Positions 34,981-44,661 are shown, counted from the stretch's first letter. The stretch is 64,000 nt of DNA from UBA11891 sp003533785 (GCA_949511625.1 CATFEX010000012.1:7795-71794); one strand, 5' to 3'. Translations and numbers: made by a program. Notes: generated from the sequence alone by a model not told the origin.

Positions 34981-35924
34981 CTCATTTATTCACACTAGAC
35001 GATTGGCCCAACATTCACCAAACTGTAGCTCAAGCCGCTTTATTTAAAAAAGATCCTTTGAAAGCTGCTCAACTGGGTCGGGGCAAGACCCTTGGTTTGG
35101 TTTTTTTAAATCCTAGCCTACGCACCCGGATGAGTACCGAAAAAGCAGCACAAAATTTGGGAATGAACGTTTTGGTTTTGAACATCAATCAAGACAGTTG
35201 GCAATTGGAATTCGATCACGGTACGGTGATGGAAGGGATTCGCTCAGAACATGTCAAAGAAGCCGCGGCAGTGATCTCGCAATACTGTGACATTGTTGCC
35301 ATACGAGCGTTTGCAAAATTACAAAATCGAGACAAAGATCAAGCCGAACAAGTGCTACAGAGCTTTATTCAATACGCACAAATACCGGTTGTGAACTTGG
35401 AAAGTGCGATGGCTCATCCCCTTCAGGCCTTAGCCGATGCCATGACACTCAACGAACACCCAATACCGCATCGACCAAAGGTAGTACTCAGTTGGGCCCC
35501 GCATCCCAAAGCACTGCCGCAAGCTGTGCCCAACTCCTTTATCCGAATGATGAAACAACAAGAGGCCGATTTGATTATCACGCATCCTGAGGGCTATGCC
35601 TTGGACCCTAAACTCACCCAAGGTATCCCATGTATAACCGATCAAGAAGAAGCATTTCAAGAGGCAGATTTTATTTACGGTAAAAACTGGTCTTCTTATG
35701 AGTCCTATGGTCAAGTGCTTCGTACGGATTCCGACTGGATGATTACTGAAAAAAAAATGGCACGCACTCGAGAGGCAAAATTTATGCATTGTCTTCCCGT
35801 GCGTCGAAACGTCGTGGTTGCAGATGGTGTACTAGACAGTCCCAATAGCTTGGTGATTGAACAAGCCAACAATCGAACGTATACCGCGCAAGCGGTTCTC
35901 CAAAAAATATTGCAGGATGGCTGA
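34977..35924 (+). CDS. argF: N-acylornithine carbamoyltransferase (ArgF' type)
   Basis: Carbamoyltransferase fold: carbamoyl-phosphate motif FLNPSLRTRMSTEKA (residues 43-57) and the C-terminal HCLPVRRNVVVADGV. The LPVRRN motif and the loop GTVMEGIRSEH are typical of the N-acylornithine (AOTC/SOTC) branch rather than ordinary ornithine transcarbamylases. The specificity position (Glu92 in Xanthomonas acetylornithine enzyme, Pro90 in the Bacteroides fragilis succinylornithine enzyme) appears to be Ser90 here. From published swap mutants as I recall them, Ser favours the succinyl substrate, so N-succinylornithine is possible. 315 residues; overlaps argD by 4 and argB by 8 bases. Confidence 0.88.
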   Translation: MTHLFTLDDWPNIHQTVAQAALFKKDPLKAAQLGRGKTLGLVFLNPSLRTRMSTEKAAQNLGMNVLVLNINQDSWQLEFDHGTVMEGIRSEHVKEAAAVISQYCDIVAIRAFAKLQNRDKDQAEQVLQSFIQYAQIPVVNLESAMAHPLQALADAMTLNEHPIPHRPKVVLSWAPHPKALPQAVPNSFIRMMKQQEADLIITHPEGYALDPKLTQGIPCITDQEEAFQEADFIYGKNWSSYESYGQVLRTDSDWMITEKKMARTREAKFMHCLPVRRNVVVADGVLDSPNSLVIEQANNRTYTAQAVLQKILQDG

Positions 35925-36690
35925 TCTTCATTTAATAAAAGCCGGCGGGAATTTGTTGGAAGATTCTGAAATACGCAAAAAATTTTTAACCCATTTTGCT
36001 TTGCTCGAAGGTCCCAAAATTTTGGTACACGGGGGAGGTAAATCGGCCACCACTCTAGCTGCAAAAATGGGATTGGAAGTACAAATGGTGGACGGTCGGC
36101 GGATTACTGATCGTGCAATGCTAGAAATAGCTTGTATGACCTATGCCGGGTTGCTCAACAAAAGTATTGTTGCGGAACTGCAGGCCTTGGATTGCAATGC
36201 TATTGGACTTTCTGGTGCTGATGGTAACGCTATTCGAGCCGTCAAACGCCCTGTGAAGGAAATAGATTACGGTTTTGTAGGTGATATAACAAAGATCAAT
36301 ACGGCACTTTTTGATCAATTTTGCCAGTCTGGAATTGTTCCTGTTTGCTGTGCCTTGACGCATGACGGGCAAGGGCAATTATTGAATACCAATGCGGATA
36401 CCTTAGCCGCTGCGATTTCTAAATGCCTATCCACAAAGTATGAAGTATATCTCACCTATTGCTTTGAAAAACCTGGTGTACTCCTTAACATAGAAGACTC
36501 CAATTCCTTAGTCCCTACTCTGGATCGTACACATTTTGAAGCATTAAAAAAATCAAATCAAATAGTGGCCGGTATGATACCCAAGCTCACTAATTGTTTC
36601 GATGCTATAGAGGGGGGTGTGCAAGAGGTTCGTATTGGCCAAATGGAACTCCTTAACCAAACCATCCCACACACCAAAATTCAATTGTAA
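35917..36690 (+). CDS. argB: acetylglutamate kinase
   Basis: Phosphorylates N-acylglutamate. The amino-acid-kinase fold shows LIKAGGNLL (residues 5-13), VHGGGKSATTLAAKMG, ALTHDGQGQLLNTNADTLAAAISK and the C-terminal AGMIPKL. 257 residues from the ATG at 35917; the frame is open farther upstream inside argF but the kinase begins here, with an 8-base overlap with argF. No long N-terminal helix of the arginine-inhibited hexameric type is present, so feedback inhibition may be weak (inference). Confidence 0.92.
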   Translation: MADLHLIKAGGNLLEDSEIRKKFLTHFALLEGPKILVHGGGKSATTLAAKMGLEVQMVDGRRITDRAMLEIACMTYAGLLNKSIVAELQALDCNAIGLSGADGNAIRAVKRPVKEIDYGFVGDITKINTALFDQFCQSGIVPVCCALTHDGQGQLLNTNADTLAAAISKCLSTKYEVYLTYCFEKPGVLLNIEDSNSLVPTLDRTHFEALKKSNQIVAGMIPKLTNCFDAIEGGVQEVRIGQMELLNQTIPHTKIQL

Positions 36691-36691
36691 G

Positions 36692-37753
36692 ATGAACGCT
36701 TTAAAAGAACATTCAATTCAATTGCTGCAACAACTGATTGCCACAGAATCATTTTCCGAAAATGAGGGTGGAACTGCTCGTCATTTGAAGGATTGGTGTA
36801 ACGTTCATGGCATCCAATACGAAGAAATAGGGCATACAGTGTGGGCTACAAACAAGCACTATTCACCCGACAAACCCACCTTATTATTAAATTCTCATCA
36901 CGACACCGTCCGCCCAAACAAAGCGTATACTCGCGATCCTTTCGAAGCCACTATTGAAGACGGAAAACTCTTTGGACTAGGAAGCAATGATGCTGGTGGT
37001 GCTCTGGTATCCTTACTCGCCACTTTTACACACTTTTATGCAGCCACCGATCTGTCTCACAATCTTTTATTTGTTGGGTCTGTGGAAGAAGAAACCGCAG
37101 GTTCTAAAAGCCTCCGTGGCATTCTCAAAGATTTACCATCTGTTGACCTTGCCTTGGTAGGCGAACCCACCCTGCTAGACATGGCTATCGCTGAGAAAGG
37201 TCTCCTGGTTTTTGATGGTACAATCAAAGGGACTCCCAGCCACGCAGCTCATCCCAATGCCAATAATCCGATTATGAAACTCCCCGAAGTATTGGCCTGG
37301 TTTTCAAATTATACTTTTGATCGGGAATCCCCTGTTCTGGGGCCTGTAAAAATGACGGTCACACAGATTGCGGCGGGTTCACAACACAATGTTGTTCCGT
37401 CCCAAGTAAAGTTAGTGGTAGACGTGCGTGTTAACGATCAATATAACAATGCGGAGTTGGCTGATTTACTTCAAAAAGAAGCTCCTTGTGAACTTACTCC
37501 TCGATCTTTGCATTTAGAATCCTCTGCTATTTCAAAAACACATCCTTTGGTTCAAGCAGGAATAGCATTGGGACGAAAGACCTACGGCTCTCCAACACTG
37601 TCGGATCAAGCCGCACTTAAATGTCCTTCTCTTAAGATGGGACCTGGTGATTCGCAACGCTCGCACTCGGCTGATGAATTTATTTATGTGGCTGAAATTG
37701 AACAGGCCATTGATCTGTATATCGCTTTACTCAACCAATTCCTTTACACATGA
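36692..37753 (+). CDS. argE: M20-family deacylase, likely N-acylcitrulline deacetylase
   Basis: 353-residue zinc-dependent M20 peptidase-family enzyme. Metal-site motifs are LLNSHHDTVRPN (about residue 66), GLGSNDAGGALVSLLA (about 98), and VGSVEEETAG with the catalytic-Glu pair (about 130). The ATG at 36692, one base after the argB stop, is preferred over an upstream frame extension in argB. In organisms with an ArgF'-type enzyme the substrate is the N-acylcitrulline produced by ArgF', so deacylation gives citrulline for ArgG (family knowledge). Overlaps argH by ATGA. Confidence 0.9.
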   Translation: MNALKEHSIQLLQQLIATESFSENEGGTARHLKDWCNVHGIQYEEIGHTVWATNKHYSPDKPTLLLNSHHDTVRPNKAYTRDPFEATIEDGKLFGLGSNDAGGALVSLLATFTHFYAATDLSHNLLFVGSVEEETAGSKSLRGILKDLPSVDLALVGEPTLLDMAIAEKGLLVFDGTIKGTPSHAAHPNANNPIMKLPEVLAWFSNYTFDRESPVLGPVKMTVTQIAAGSQHNVVPSQVKLVVDVRVNDQYNNAELADLLQKEAPCELTPRSLHLESSAISKTHPLVQAGIALGRKTYGSPTLSDQAALKCPSLKMGPGDSQRSHSADEFIYVAEIEQAIDLYIALLNQFLYT

Positions 37754-39036
37754 AACTTTGGCAAAAAAACCAAACTACACACGATAAAATAGACCGTTTT
37801 ACTGTGGGAAAAGACAGGGTCTACGATCTTCACTTGGCGGCATATGACTGCGAAGCTTCCATAGCCCATGCTCAAATGTTAGCTCAAATAGGTCTATTAT
37901 CCCCCGAAGAAGCAGAGCAACTTACCCAAGTTTTAGAAGGGTTAAAAAACGAGGCTGAAAAAGGGAATTTTGTGATCGAATCTGAATTCGAAGACATGCA
38001 CTCCAAAATTGAATTCGTTTTAACCGAAAAACTAGGCGACTTAGGCAAGAAAATTCATACGGCACGATCGCGAAACGATCAGGTATTGGTGGCACTTCAT
38101 TTGTATTTTAAAAAGGAAATCGAAACCCTGAAAGCACTGACCAAGACCTTTTTTGATCTGTTAATGAATTTAGCCGAGCAGCACAAGGCACATCTCATGC
38201 CAGGCTATACCCATTTTCAGGTAGCGATGCCTTCCTCTTTTGGTCTTTGGTTCTCTGCCTATGCAGAGAGCTTAATCGATGATATGATCCTGCTCAATGC
38301 CGCCTATCAAGTGGTCGATCAAAACCCTTTGGGCAGTGCCGCAGGCTATGGAAGCTCTTTCCCAATCGATCGAAAAGCCACGACAAATTCATTGGGCTTT
38401 GGAGATTTAAAATACAATGTAATTGCCGCGCAAATGAGTCGAGGAAAAGCCGAAAAAACAGTGGCTATTGGAATGTCGGCTGTAGCCGCTACCCTTTCCA
38501 AATTGGCTATGGATATTTGCCTCTACATGGGACAAGAACACCATTTTATTCATTTCCCCGACGAATTGACTACTGGCTCCAGCATCATGCCTCACAAAAA
38601 AAATCCCGATGTTTTTGAACTTATTCGTGGGAAATGCAATCTCATTCAAGGGTTACCCAGCCAACTCAATTTATTGATGGGCAATCTTCCTTCTGGGTAC
38701 CATCGGGAAATGCAATTGGCTAAGGGACCCATCATTGAAGCCATAGAGGATATAAAAAGCTGTTTGGAGCTTTTCACTTTCAGCCTCAAAGAAATTGAGA
38801 TTCGAGAAAACCTATTGGACGACGATAAATATCAGTTTATTTTTAGTGTGGATACCCTTAATGAATGGGTGAAAGAAGGAATGCCCTTTCGCGATGCTTA
38901 TAAAAAAATGGGCGAAGCCATTGCAACGGGAAATTATACTCCAAAAAAGGATATAAGCCACACGCATTTGGGCAGTCTCGGCAATTTAGCTTTGGATTCA
39001 ATCCGAGCGAAGATGGAAGCCGTCCTCAAAAAATAA
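37750..39036 (+). CDS. argH: argininosuccinate lyase
   Basis: Final step, giving arginine and fumarate. The fumarase/aspartase-superfamily signature GSSIMPHKKNPD is at about residue 277; HTARSRNDQVLVALHLY and MPGYTHFQVAMPSSFGLWF are also present. 428 residues, slightly short of E. coli ArgH but normal for this phylum. Last gene of the nine-gene operon. No hairpin terminator was found in the 57 bases before the convergent lpdA stop. Confidence 0.94.
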   Translation: MKLWQKNQTTHDKIDRFTVGKDRVYDLHLAAYDCEASIAHAQMLAQIGLLSPEEAEQLTQVLEGLKNEAEKGNFVIESEFEDMHSKIEFVLTEKLGDLGKKIHTARSRNDQVLVALHLYFKKEIETLKALTKTFFDLLMNLAEQHKAHLMPGYTHFQVAMPSSFGLWFSAYAESLIDDMILLNAAYQVVDQNPLGSAAGYGSSFPIDRKATTNSLGFGDLKYNVIAAQMSRGKAEKTVAIGMSAVAATLSKLAMDICLYMGQEHHFIHFPDELTTGSSIMPHKKNPDVFELIRGKCNLIQGLPSQLNLLMGNLPSGYHREMQLAKGPIIEAIEDIKSCLELFTFSLKEIEIRENLLDDDKYQFIFSVDTLNEWVKEGMPFRDAYKKMGEAIATGNYTPKKDISHTHLGSLGNLALDSIRAKMEAVLKK

Positions 39037-39093
39037 AAACCCCTGTGTGAGTAAAGACTTTCTCTTGGCAATCGCATTTGCTTTTCCGAATCC

Positions 39094-40494
39094 CTAAATA
39101 TGCAAGGCCCGGTCTTCTGTAGCTGCCAATGCGGCTTCTTTCACTGCCTCGGCATAAGTGGGATGGGAATGACTCATTCTAGCAATGTCTTCTGCTGAAG
39201 CCCGAAACTCCATGGCGGTTACCGCTTCTGCAATCAAATCCGCCACACGGGCCCCAACCATATGAACACCCAGTACCTCATCGGTCTCAGCATCGGCAAG
39301 AATCTTGACAAAACCGTCGGTATCCATACTCGCTCGTGCTCTTCCCAGAGCACGCATGGGAAACTGTCCGCTTTTATAGGCTACCTGAGCTGTTTTGAGT
39401 TCCTCTTCGGTCTTTCCAACAGAGGCTACTTCTGGCCAAGTATAAATTACGTTGGGAATAAGATTATAATCGATATGGGGCTGTTGTCCTGCGAGTTGCT
39501 CTGCAACCAACACTCCTTCTTCTTCGGCTTTATGTGCAAGCATAGCGCCCCGAACCACATCTCCTATTGCATAGATGTTGGGAACGACTGTTTGTAAATG
39601 ATCGTTGACTTCGACTTGCCCACGTTCGTTGAGTTGAACACCCACAGTGTCCAATTGAAGTCCTTCAGTATAGGGCTTTCGCCCAACAGACACCAAACAG
39701 TAGTCGCCTTCAAATTTCACTTCGTTTCCTTTTTTGTCAGTAGCTGTCACTGTAACCGAATTTTTTTGACGATCAACGGCACTGACCCCGTGTGAAGTGA
39801 AAAACTTTACCCCTTGTTTTTTCAGTACTTTTTGTAGTTCTCTTGATATGGCACTATCCATTACAGGTACGATACGATCTGCATACTCAATCACAGATAC
39901 CGCAGCGCCCAATCGCCTATAAACTTGACCTAACTCAAGGCCGATCACACCACCGCCAACGACAAGGAGATGTTTTGGAATTTCCTTCAGCTCGAGTGCT
40001 TCTGTGGAGGTAATCACTCGTTCTTTGTCTAGCGTAATAAACGGAAGTGTTCCCGGTTTGGATCCGGTAGCGATGATGGTGTTTTTTGCTACCAGCGTCA
40101 TTTTTTTCTTACCATCCACTTCAATATGAGTCGCATCGATAAAACGTCCTACCCCTTCGAAAACTTTGATTTTATTTTTATCCATCAAAAAATTGATCCC
40201 TAGGGTGGTTTGCTCCACCACCTGACGCTTGCGTCCAATCATTTTCTCCAAATTGACTTTAATCTCGCCAGGGATTTCAATACCGTGAGTATCAAAGTGC
40301 TTGATGGCGTCCTCATAGTGGTGCGACGAATCCAAAAGCGATTTAGATGGGATGCATCCTACATTTAAGCAAGTGCCCCCAAGCGTACTGTATTTTTCAA
40401 TGATGGCCGTTTTGAGACCCAACTGCGCACAGCGAATAGCAGCTACATAGCCTCCAGGACCGGAACCGATAACAACAACGTCGAATGAATTCAT
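39094..40494 (-). CDS. lpdA: dihydrolipoyl dehydrogenase
   Basis: E3 flavoprotein of 2-oxoacid dehydrogenase complexes, 466 residues. FAD motif VVVIGSGPGGYVAAI (residues 6-20), redox disulfide Cys42-Cys47 in GGTCLNVGC, NAD-binding LLVVGGGVIGLELGQV near residue 177 and the catalytic-base His in SHSHPTYAEAVKEA at the C-terminus. Cytoplasmic. Monocistronic on the minus strand, possibly preceded by a small ORF (40681-40544). A TAnnTTTG box lies about 26 bases upstream. Confidence 0.95.
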   Translation of the reverse strand: MNSFDVVVIGSGPGGYVAAIRCAQLGLKTAIIEKYSTLGGTCLNVGCIPSKSLLDSSHHYEDAIKHFDTHGIEIPGEIKVNLEKMIGRKRQVVEQTTLGINFLMDKNKIKVFEGVGRFIDATHIEVDGKKKMTLVAKNTIIATGSKPGTLPFITLDKERVITSTEALELKEIPKHLLVVGGGVIGLELGQVYRRLGAAVSVIEYADRIVPVMDSAISRELQKVLKKQGVKFFTSHGVSAVDRQKNSVTVTATDKKGNEVKFEGDYCLVSVGRKPYTEGLQLDTVGVQLNERGQVEVNDHLQTVVPNIYAIGDVVRGAMLAHKAEEEGVLVAEQLAGQQPHIDYNLIPNVIYTWPEVASVGKTEEELKTAQVAYKSGQFPMRALGRARASMDTDGFVKILADAETDEVLGVHMVGARVADLIAEAVTAMEFRASAEDIARMSHSHPTYAEAVKEAALAATEDRALHI

Positions 40495-40519
40495 TATTTG
40501 ATTTTTGTTTTGCTTCAGT

Positions 40520-40527
40520 CAAAAATA
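40520..40527 (-). promoter_or_regulatory. -7 promoter element for lpdA
   Basis: TATTTTTG on the minus strand is an exact TAnnTTTG match about 26 bases before the lpdA ATG. No -33 TTTG is seen at 19-21 bases upstream. Confidence 0.42.
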
Positions 40528-40543
40528 CAAATGTTTCTTGCTT

Positions 40544-40681
40544 CTATTGACCCTTTTGAACTATTTTGATAAGTTGAATGTATTCTAAGCCGTTACCCAA
40601 AACACTACTTAATTCCTTATTTATATTCTTTTTCGAATTCTCCTGATCCCAGGCTTTATCCATACTCTTTGTCTTATTCAT
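40544..40681 (-). CDS. possible 45-residue hydrophilic protein
   Basis: An ATG-initiated 45-codon ORF (40681 down to a TAG at 40544) in the otherwise empty 254-base lpdA-nhaC interval, translating as MNKTKSMDKAWDQENSKKNI and ending LEYIQLIKIVQKGQ. The product is charged and has no signal peptide or family match. It is one of the few ways to explain the longer spacer here, but a 45-codon ORF can occur by chance and no promoter box is found directly upstream. Confidence 0.3.
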   Translation of the reverse strand: MNKTKSMDKAWDQENSKKNINKELSSVLGNGLEYIQLIKIVQKGQ

Positions 40682-40735
40682 AAAAATTAAATCAAAAAAT
40701 TAAAAAAGAAATAATTGTTGTAACATTACGTCATT

Positions 40736-40743
40736 CATCTTTG
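40736..40743 (+). promoter_or_regulatory. possible nhaC promoter
   Basis: CATCTTTG differs from TAnnTTTG at its first base and lies 5 bases before the ATG at 40749; a TTG (40715-40717) lies 18 bases upstream as a possible -33 element. If used, the nhaC mRNA is practically leaderless. Confidence 0.35.
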
Positions 40744-40748
40744 CCACT

Positions 40749-42182
40749 ATGAAATCCGAATCTAGTCTAAGTTTATTTAAGGCTCTCATCCCGCTTTTGA
40801 TCCTCATCATTCTTCTAGCTGTCAATGTGAGTATTTTTGGAGATGATGCCTTAGGAGGTTCTAATCAGTTTATTTTGTTGGTTGGAGGTGCCGTTGCAGC
40901 CATCGTGGGTTTTGTTCATAAGATCACTTATCAAGAGATGCTCGATAAAGTAGCCAGCAACCTAAAATCAGTCACAGGAGCTATTTTGATTTTATTATTT
41001 GTGGGGGCTTTAGCGGGTACCTGGCTTATCAGTGGTATAATCCCAGCAATGATTTATTACGGCTTGCAATTGCTGCACCCAACCATATTTCTTCCCTCCT
41101 GCATCTTGATCTGTGCGGTTATTTCGATCGCTACAGGAAGCAGTTGGACCACCTCGGCCACGGTGGGCATTGCATTGATCGGAATTGGAAAAGCATTGGG
41201 ACTTCCTGCTGGAATGATTGCAGGAGCGGTAATCTCAGGGGCCTATTTTGGCGATAAACTATCCCCCTTGAGCGACACCACCAACTTGGCTCCAGCTATG
41301 GCTGGTGGAGATTTGTTCACTCATATTCGTTATATGACTTTAACCACCGTGCCAAGTATCGTTATCACATTTTTGATTTTTGTCATTTTAGGGCTCTCCC
41401 AATCAGTCAATGGTGATTCCGATACCACATCATTAGTTAGCGCCATAGAACAACAATTTAATATTCACTGGGGATTGTTCTTAATCCCCTTAATTGTAAT
41501 TGTATTGATTATTAAAAAAGCACCTCCTTTAGTAGCGTTATTTATAGGTACGATACTGGGTGCAGCCACTGCTTTTTTCTTTCAAAAAGACTTGCTACTT
41601 GAACTCTCTGGAGCTTCACAACTGGACAGAATCACTGCCTATCAAACTTTGATGGATGCCATAACTATCTCCACTCAAATTCCTACAAATGATCCCATTC
41701 TCAGAGAACTATTTTCTTCGGGAGGAATGCAGGGAATGCTTGGCACAGTATGGCTAATCATTTGTGCCATGGTATTTGGCGGAATAATGGATGCTATTGG
41801 GGCATTAAAAAAAATAAGTGAGGTCTTATTGAATTGGGCTCAGAATACATTCCAATTATTTGCCAGCACAGTAGCTTCTTGTTTAACTATCAATATTACC
41901 GCATCGGATCAATACTTATCTTTAGTCATTCCAGGTAAGATGTTTCAAAAAGCTTACGAGGATAGAGGCTTAGCCCCAGAAAACTTAAGTAGAACTCTGG
42001 AAGATTCGGGAACCGTCACCTCCGTTTTGATTCCCTGGAATACCTGTGGGGCATACCAATCCGGCGTATTGGGCGTGGGTGTGGGTGAGTATTTCTTCTA
42101 TGCTATCTTCAATTGGCTCTCTCCATTCATGACGCTCACCTTTGCTGCGTTAAATATCAAAATCAGAAAATGGGTGAAATAA
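40749..42182 (+). CDS. nhaC: NhaC-family Na+/H+ antiporter
   Basis: 477-residue inner-membrane protein with about 11-12 hydrophobic helices. Family segments seen are ATGSSWTTSATVGIALIGIG near residue 130, GAVISGAYFGDKLSPLSDTTNLA near 165 (the charged, conserved NhaC signature) and ITASDQYLSLVIPGKMF with SLIPWNTCGAYQSGVLG-like LIPWNTCGAYQSG near the C-terminus. Likely exchanges sodium for protons, as expected in a marine bacterium. Monocistronic. Confidence 0.88.
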   Translation: MKSESSLSLFKALIPLLILIILLAVNVSIFGDDALGGSNQFILLVGGAVAAIVGFVHKITYQEMLDKVASNLKSVTGAILILLFVGALAGTWLISGIIPAMIYYGLQLLHPTIFLPSCILICAVISIATGSSWTTSATVGIALIGIGKALGLPAGMIAGAVISGAYFGDKLSPLSDTTNLAPAMAGGDLFTHIRYMTLTTVPSIVITFLIFVILGLSQSVNGDSDTTSLVSAIEQQFNIHWGLFLIPLIVIVLIIKKAPPLVALFIGTILGAATAFFFQKDLLLELSGASQLDRITAYQTLMDAITISTQIPTNDPILRELFSSGGMQGMLGTVWLIICAMVFGGIMDAIGALKKISEVLLNWAQNTFQLFASTVASCLTINITASDQYLSLVIPGKMFQKAYEDRGLAPENLSRTLEDSGTVTSVLIPWNTCGAYQSGVLGVGVGEYFFYAIFNWLSPFMTLTFAALNIKIRKWVK

Positions 42183-42303
42183 TATTCCCCTAGAAAAAGC
42201 TTCATTCTGATTTTATACGGTTTTAAAATATTCGATGGTGGGGTCTAGAACTTAGAAACAAATGCGCCCTAGTGATTTTTTTTATGCTTTGACAGGCTTT
42301 GCT

Positions 42304-42311
42304 TACCTTTG
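42304..42311 (+). promoter_or_regulatory. -7 promoter element for the ftsK operon
   Basis: TACCTTTG matches TAnnTTTG exactly, 15 bases before the ftsK ATG. A strong -33 element is not apparent at the ideal distance. The preceding 143 bases after nhaC contain no other recognised element. Confidence 0.42.
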
Positions 42312-42326
42312 TTAGACTAGAGAGCT

Positions 42327-44660
42327 ATGAGCAAACAAAAAGCCCAAAACCAACAACGTACTTCTACCCCCCGATCCCTAAAAAAAAGACAACGGCAAAT
42401 TCTTTTTGGAGGTTTTTTGATGGGAGTGGCGTTATTGCTTGCCCTTTCATTTACTTCCTTTTACTTTAATTGGCAGTCGGATCAGAGTACTTTAAACGGG
42501 TTTGCCGATCCTACCATAAGCTCGGAGAATATTTTCAATAAATTTGGTGCTCTTGTCAGTCATTTTTTTATCTATCAACTCTTCGGAATCAGTGCCTTTG
42601 TTCTTGTCTATCTTTTTTTATTGACTGGCTTGTCTCTTTTTTTCAATTACTCGAAAAAAAACCTACTCAATCGTTGGAGTTGGGGCCTGTTGCATATGTT
42701 ATGGTTATGTCTTTTTTTCGGATTCTTTTATGAGCGTGCTCCCTTACTGAGCGGCGTTGTTGGATTTGAAATTCACGACTATCTTTTCGCCTATATAGGT
42801 AGTCTGGGCTTGGTATTACTCTTGTTTTTTATGGCATTGATTATTCTTGTCTTGCGATGGAAGCTAACTCCAGAATCGCTAGCTGTAATTTTACGTTCCA
42901 ATCGTCCTAGAATTGGATCTATATTCACCAAAGGAAAAACCGAAACCCGTTCCAAAGAAAATACAATTGAGAACGAGAATGACTCCGTCGCCCTTGATCT
43001 AGAAGAGCCGGGTCCGCAGCTTACGCCTCCTGAAGTGTCTCTACCCAATTCGCCAAAAGAAGATGACAAAGAAGTGACCATGGAAGTTCAAGAAGCTCCT
43101 GAAGAAGAAACCCTCGACTCCAATTTGGCTCAAGAATTGGTTGAAAAGCACGGGTTCTTTGATCCCACTTTGGAATTGAGTCGGTATCGACTACCAGCAT
43201 TGGATTTGCTAAAGGATTATGGTGAAACTGGAATTACCATCAACCAAGAAGAGCTCGAAATCAATAAAAATAAGATTGTTGATACTTTAAGAAACTATAA
43301 AATTGGCATTGCTCAAATAAAAGCAACCATTGGGCCCACTGTAACCTTGTACGAAATTGTTCCCGATGCGGGAATACGAATTTCTAAAATCAAAAACTTA
43401 GAAGACGATATAGCGCTGTCTTTAGCAGCATTGGGCATACGAATAATCGCTCCCATTCCAGGGAAGGGTACAATCGGGATAGAGGTTCCCAACCAAAATC
43501 CCAGTATTGTTTCCATGCGATCCGTCATTGCCTCTCCAAAATTTCAAAAGGCTGAAATGGAACTCCCCATTGCACTGGGAAAAACCATCAGTAATGAAAC
43601 CTTTGTAGTAGATCTAACCAAGATGCCTCACCTGTTGATGGCAGGAGCCACTGGACAAGGAAAATCGGTTGGACTGAATGCCGTATTGACCTCTTTGCTC
43701 TACAAGCGTCATCCCGCCGAGGTAAAGTTTGTCTTAGTAGATCCGAAGAAAGTGGAATTGACCATCTACAACAAAATTGAACGACACTACCTAGCCAAGT
43801 TACCCGATTCAGAAGAAGCTATCATCACAGATAATAGCAAGGTTATCAATACTCTAAATTCGCTTTGTATTGAAATGGACAACCGCTATGAACTTCTTAA
43901 AAACGCCTTGTGTCGGAATCTGAAAGAATACAATAAAAAGTTTAGAGAGCGAAAGCTAAACCCCAATGATGGACATAATTATTTACCCTATATCGTTTTG
44001 GTGGTTGATGAATTCGCCGATCTTATCATGACTGCTGGCAAAGAAGTGGAAACTCCAATTGCACGATTGGCTCAGTTGGCTCGTGCAGTCGGGATACACC
44101 TAATCATTGCCACACAGCGTCCATCGGTAAATGTAATTACTGGTATCATCAAAGCCAATTTTCCAGCTCGAATTGCTTTTCGAGTAACCTCAAAAATTGA
44201 TTCTCGGACGATTCTGGACAGCGGAGGTGCGGATCAACTTATAGGTCGTGGTGACATGCTCTACACCCAAGGAAATGAATTGACACGGATTCAATGTGCC
44301 TTTGTCGATACGCCCGAAGTGGATCGTATTGCGCATTTTGTGGGAGCGCAAAAAGGATATGCCAACGCACATCTCCTCCCAGAATACGTGGGTGAAGAAG
44401 GAGGGAGTAGCCTCGACATTGATGCCTCAGAACGAGACGCTTTGTTTCGGGAAGCAGCAGAAGTAATCGTAACCGCTCAACAAGGGTCCGCCTCCTTGCT
44501 TCAGAGAAAATTGAAATTGGGCTATAATCGAGCTGGACGCATTATAGACCAGATGGAAGCAGCTGGAATCGTGGGTCCTTTCGAAGGAAGCAAGGCTCGG
44601 CAAGTACTCATTTCGGATCTTGTGGCTCTAGACCAACACCTGAAAAATGAAAACTCCTAG
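42327..44660 (+). CDS. ftsK: DNA translocase FtsK
   Basis: 777-residue septal DNA pump. Four N-terminal membrane helices (residues about 25-175), an acidic linker with many Glu/Pro (175-260), then the motor: alpha/beta domain, Walker A GATGQGKS at 440-447, Walker B LVVDEFADLI, and the ATQRPSVNVITG and RIAFRVTSKIDSRTILD segments. The C-terminal gamma winged-helix ends ...GYNRAGRIIDQMEAAGIVGP, which reads KOPS-type polarity sites. The linker is much shorter than in E. coli. First gene of ftsK-lolA-permease-ribBA. Confidence 0.95.
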   Translation: MSKQKAQNQQRTSTPRSLKKRQRQILFGGFLMGVALLLALSFTSFYFNWQSDQSTLNGFADPTISSENIFNKFGALVSHFFIYQLFGISAFVLVYLFLLTGLSLFFNYSKKNLLNRWSWGLLHMLWLCLFFGFFYERAPLLSGVVGFEIHDYLFAYIGSLGLVLLLFFMALIILVLRWKLTPESLAVILRSNRPRIGSIFTKGKTETRSKENTIENENDSVALDLEEPGPQLTPPEVSLPNSPKEDDKEVTMEVQEAPEEETLDSNLAQELVEKHGFFDPTLELSRYRLPALDLLKDYGETGITINQEELEINKNKIVDTLRNYKIGIAQIKATIGPTVTLYEIVPDAGIRISKIKNLEDDIALSLAALGIRIIAPIPGKGTIGIEVPNQNPSIVSMRSVIASPKFQKAEMELPIALGKTISNETFVVDLTKMPHLLMAGATGQGKSVGLNAVLTSLLYKRHPAEVKFVLVDPKKVELTIYNKIERHYLAKLPDSEEAIITDNSKVINTLNSLCIEMDNRYELLKNALCRNLKEYNKKFRERKLNPNDGHNYLPYIVLVVDEFADLIMTAGKEVETPIARLAQLARAVGIHLIIATQRPSVNVITGIIKANFPARIAFRVTSKIDSRTILDSGGADQLIGRGDMLYTQGNELTRIQCAFVDTPEVDRIAHFVGAQKGYANAHLLPEYVGEEGGSSLDIDASERDALFREAAEVIVTAQQGSASLLQRKLKLGYNRAGRIIDQMEAAGIVGPFEGSKARQVLISDLVALDQHLKNENS

Positions 44661-44661
44661 T

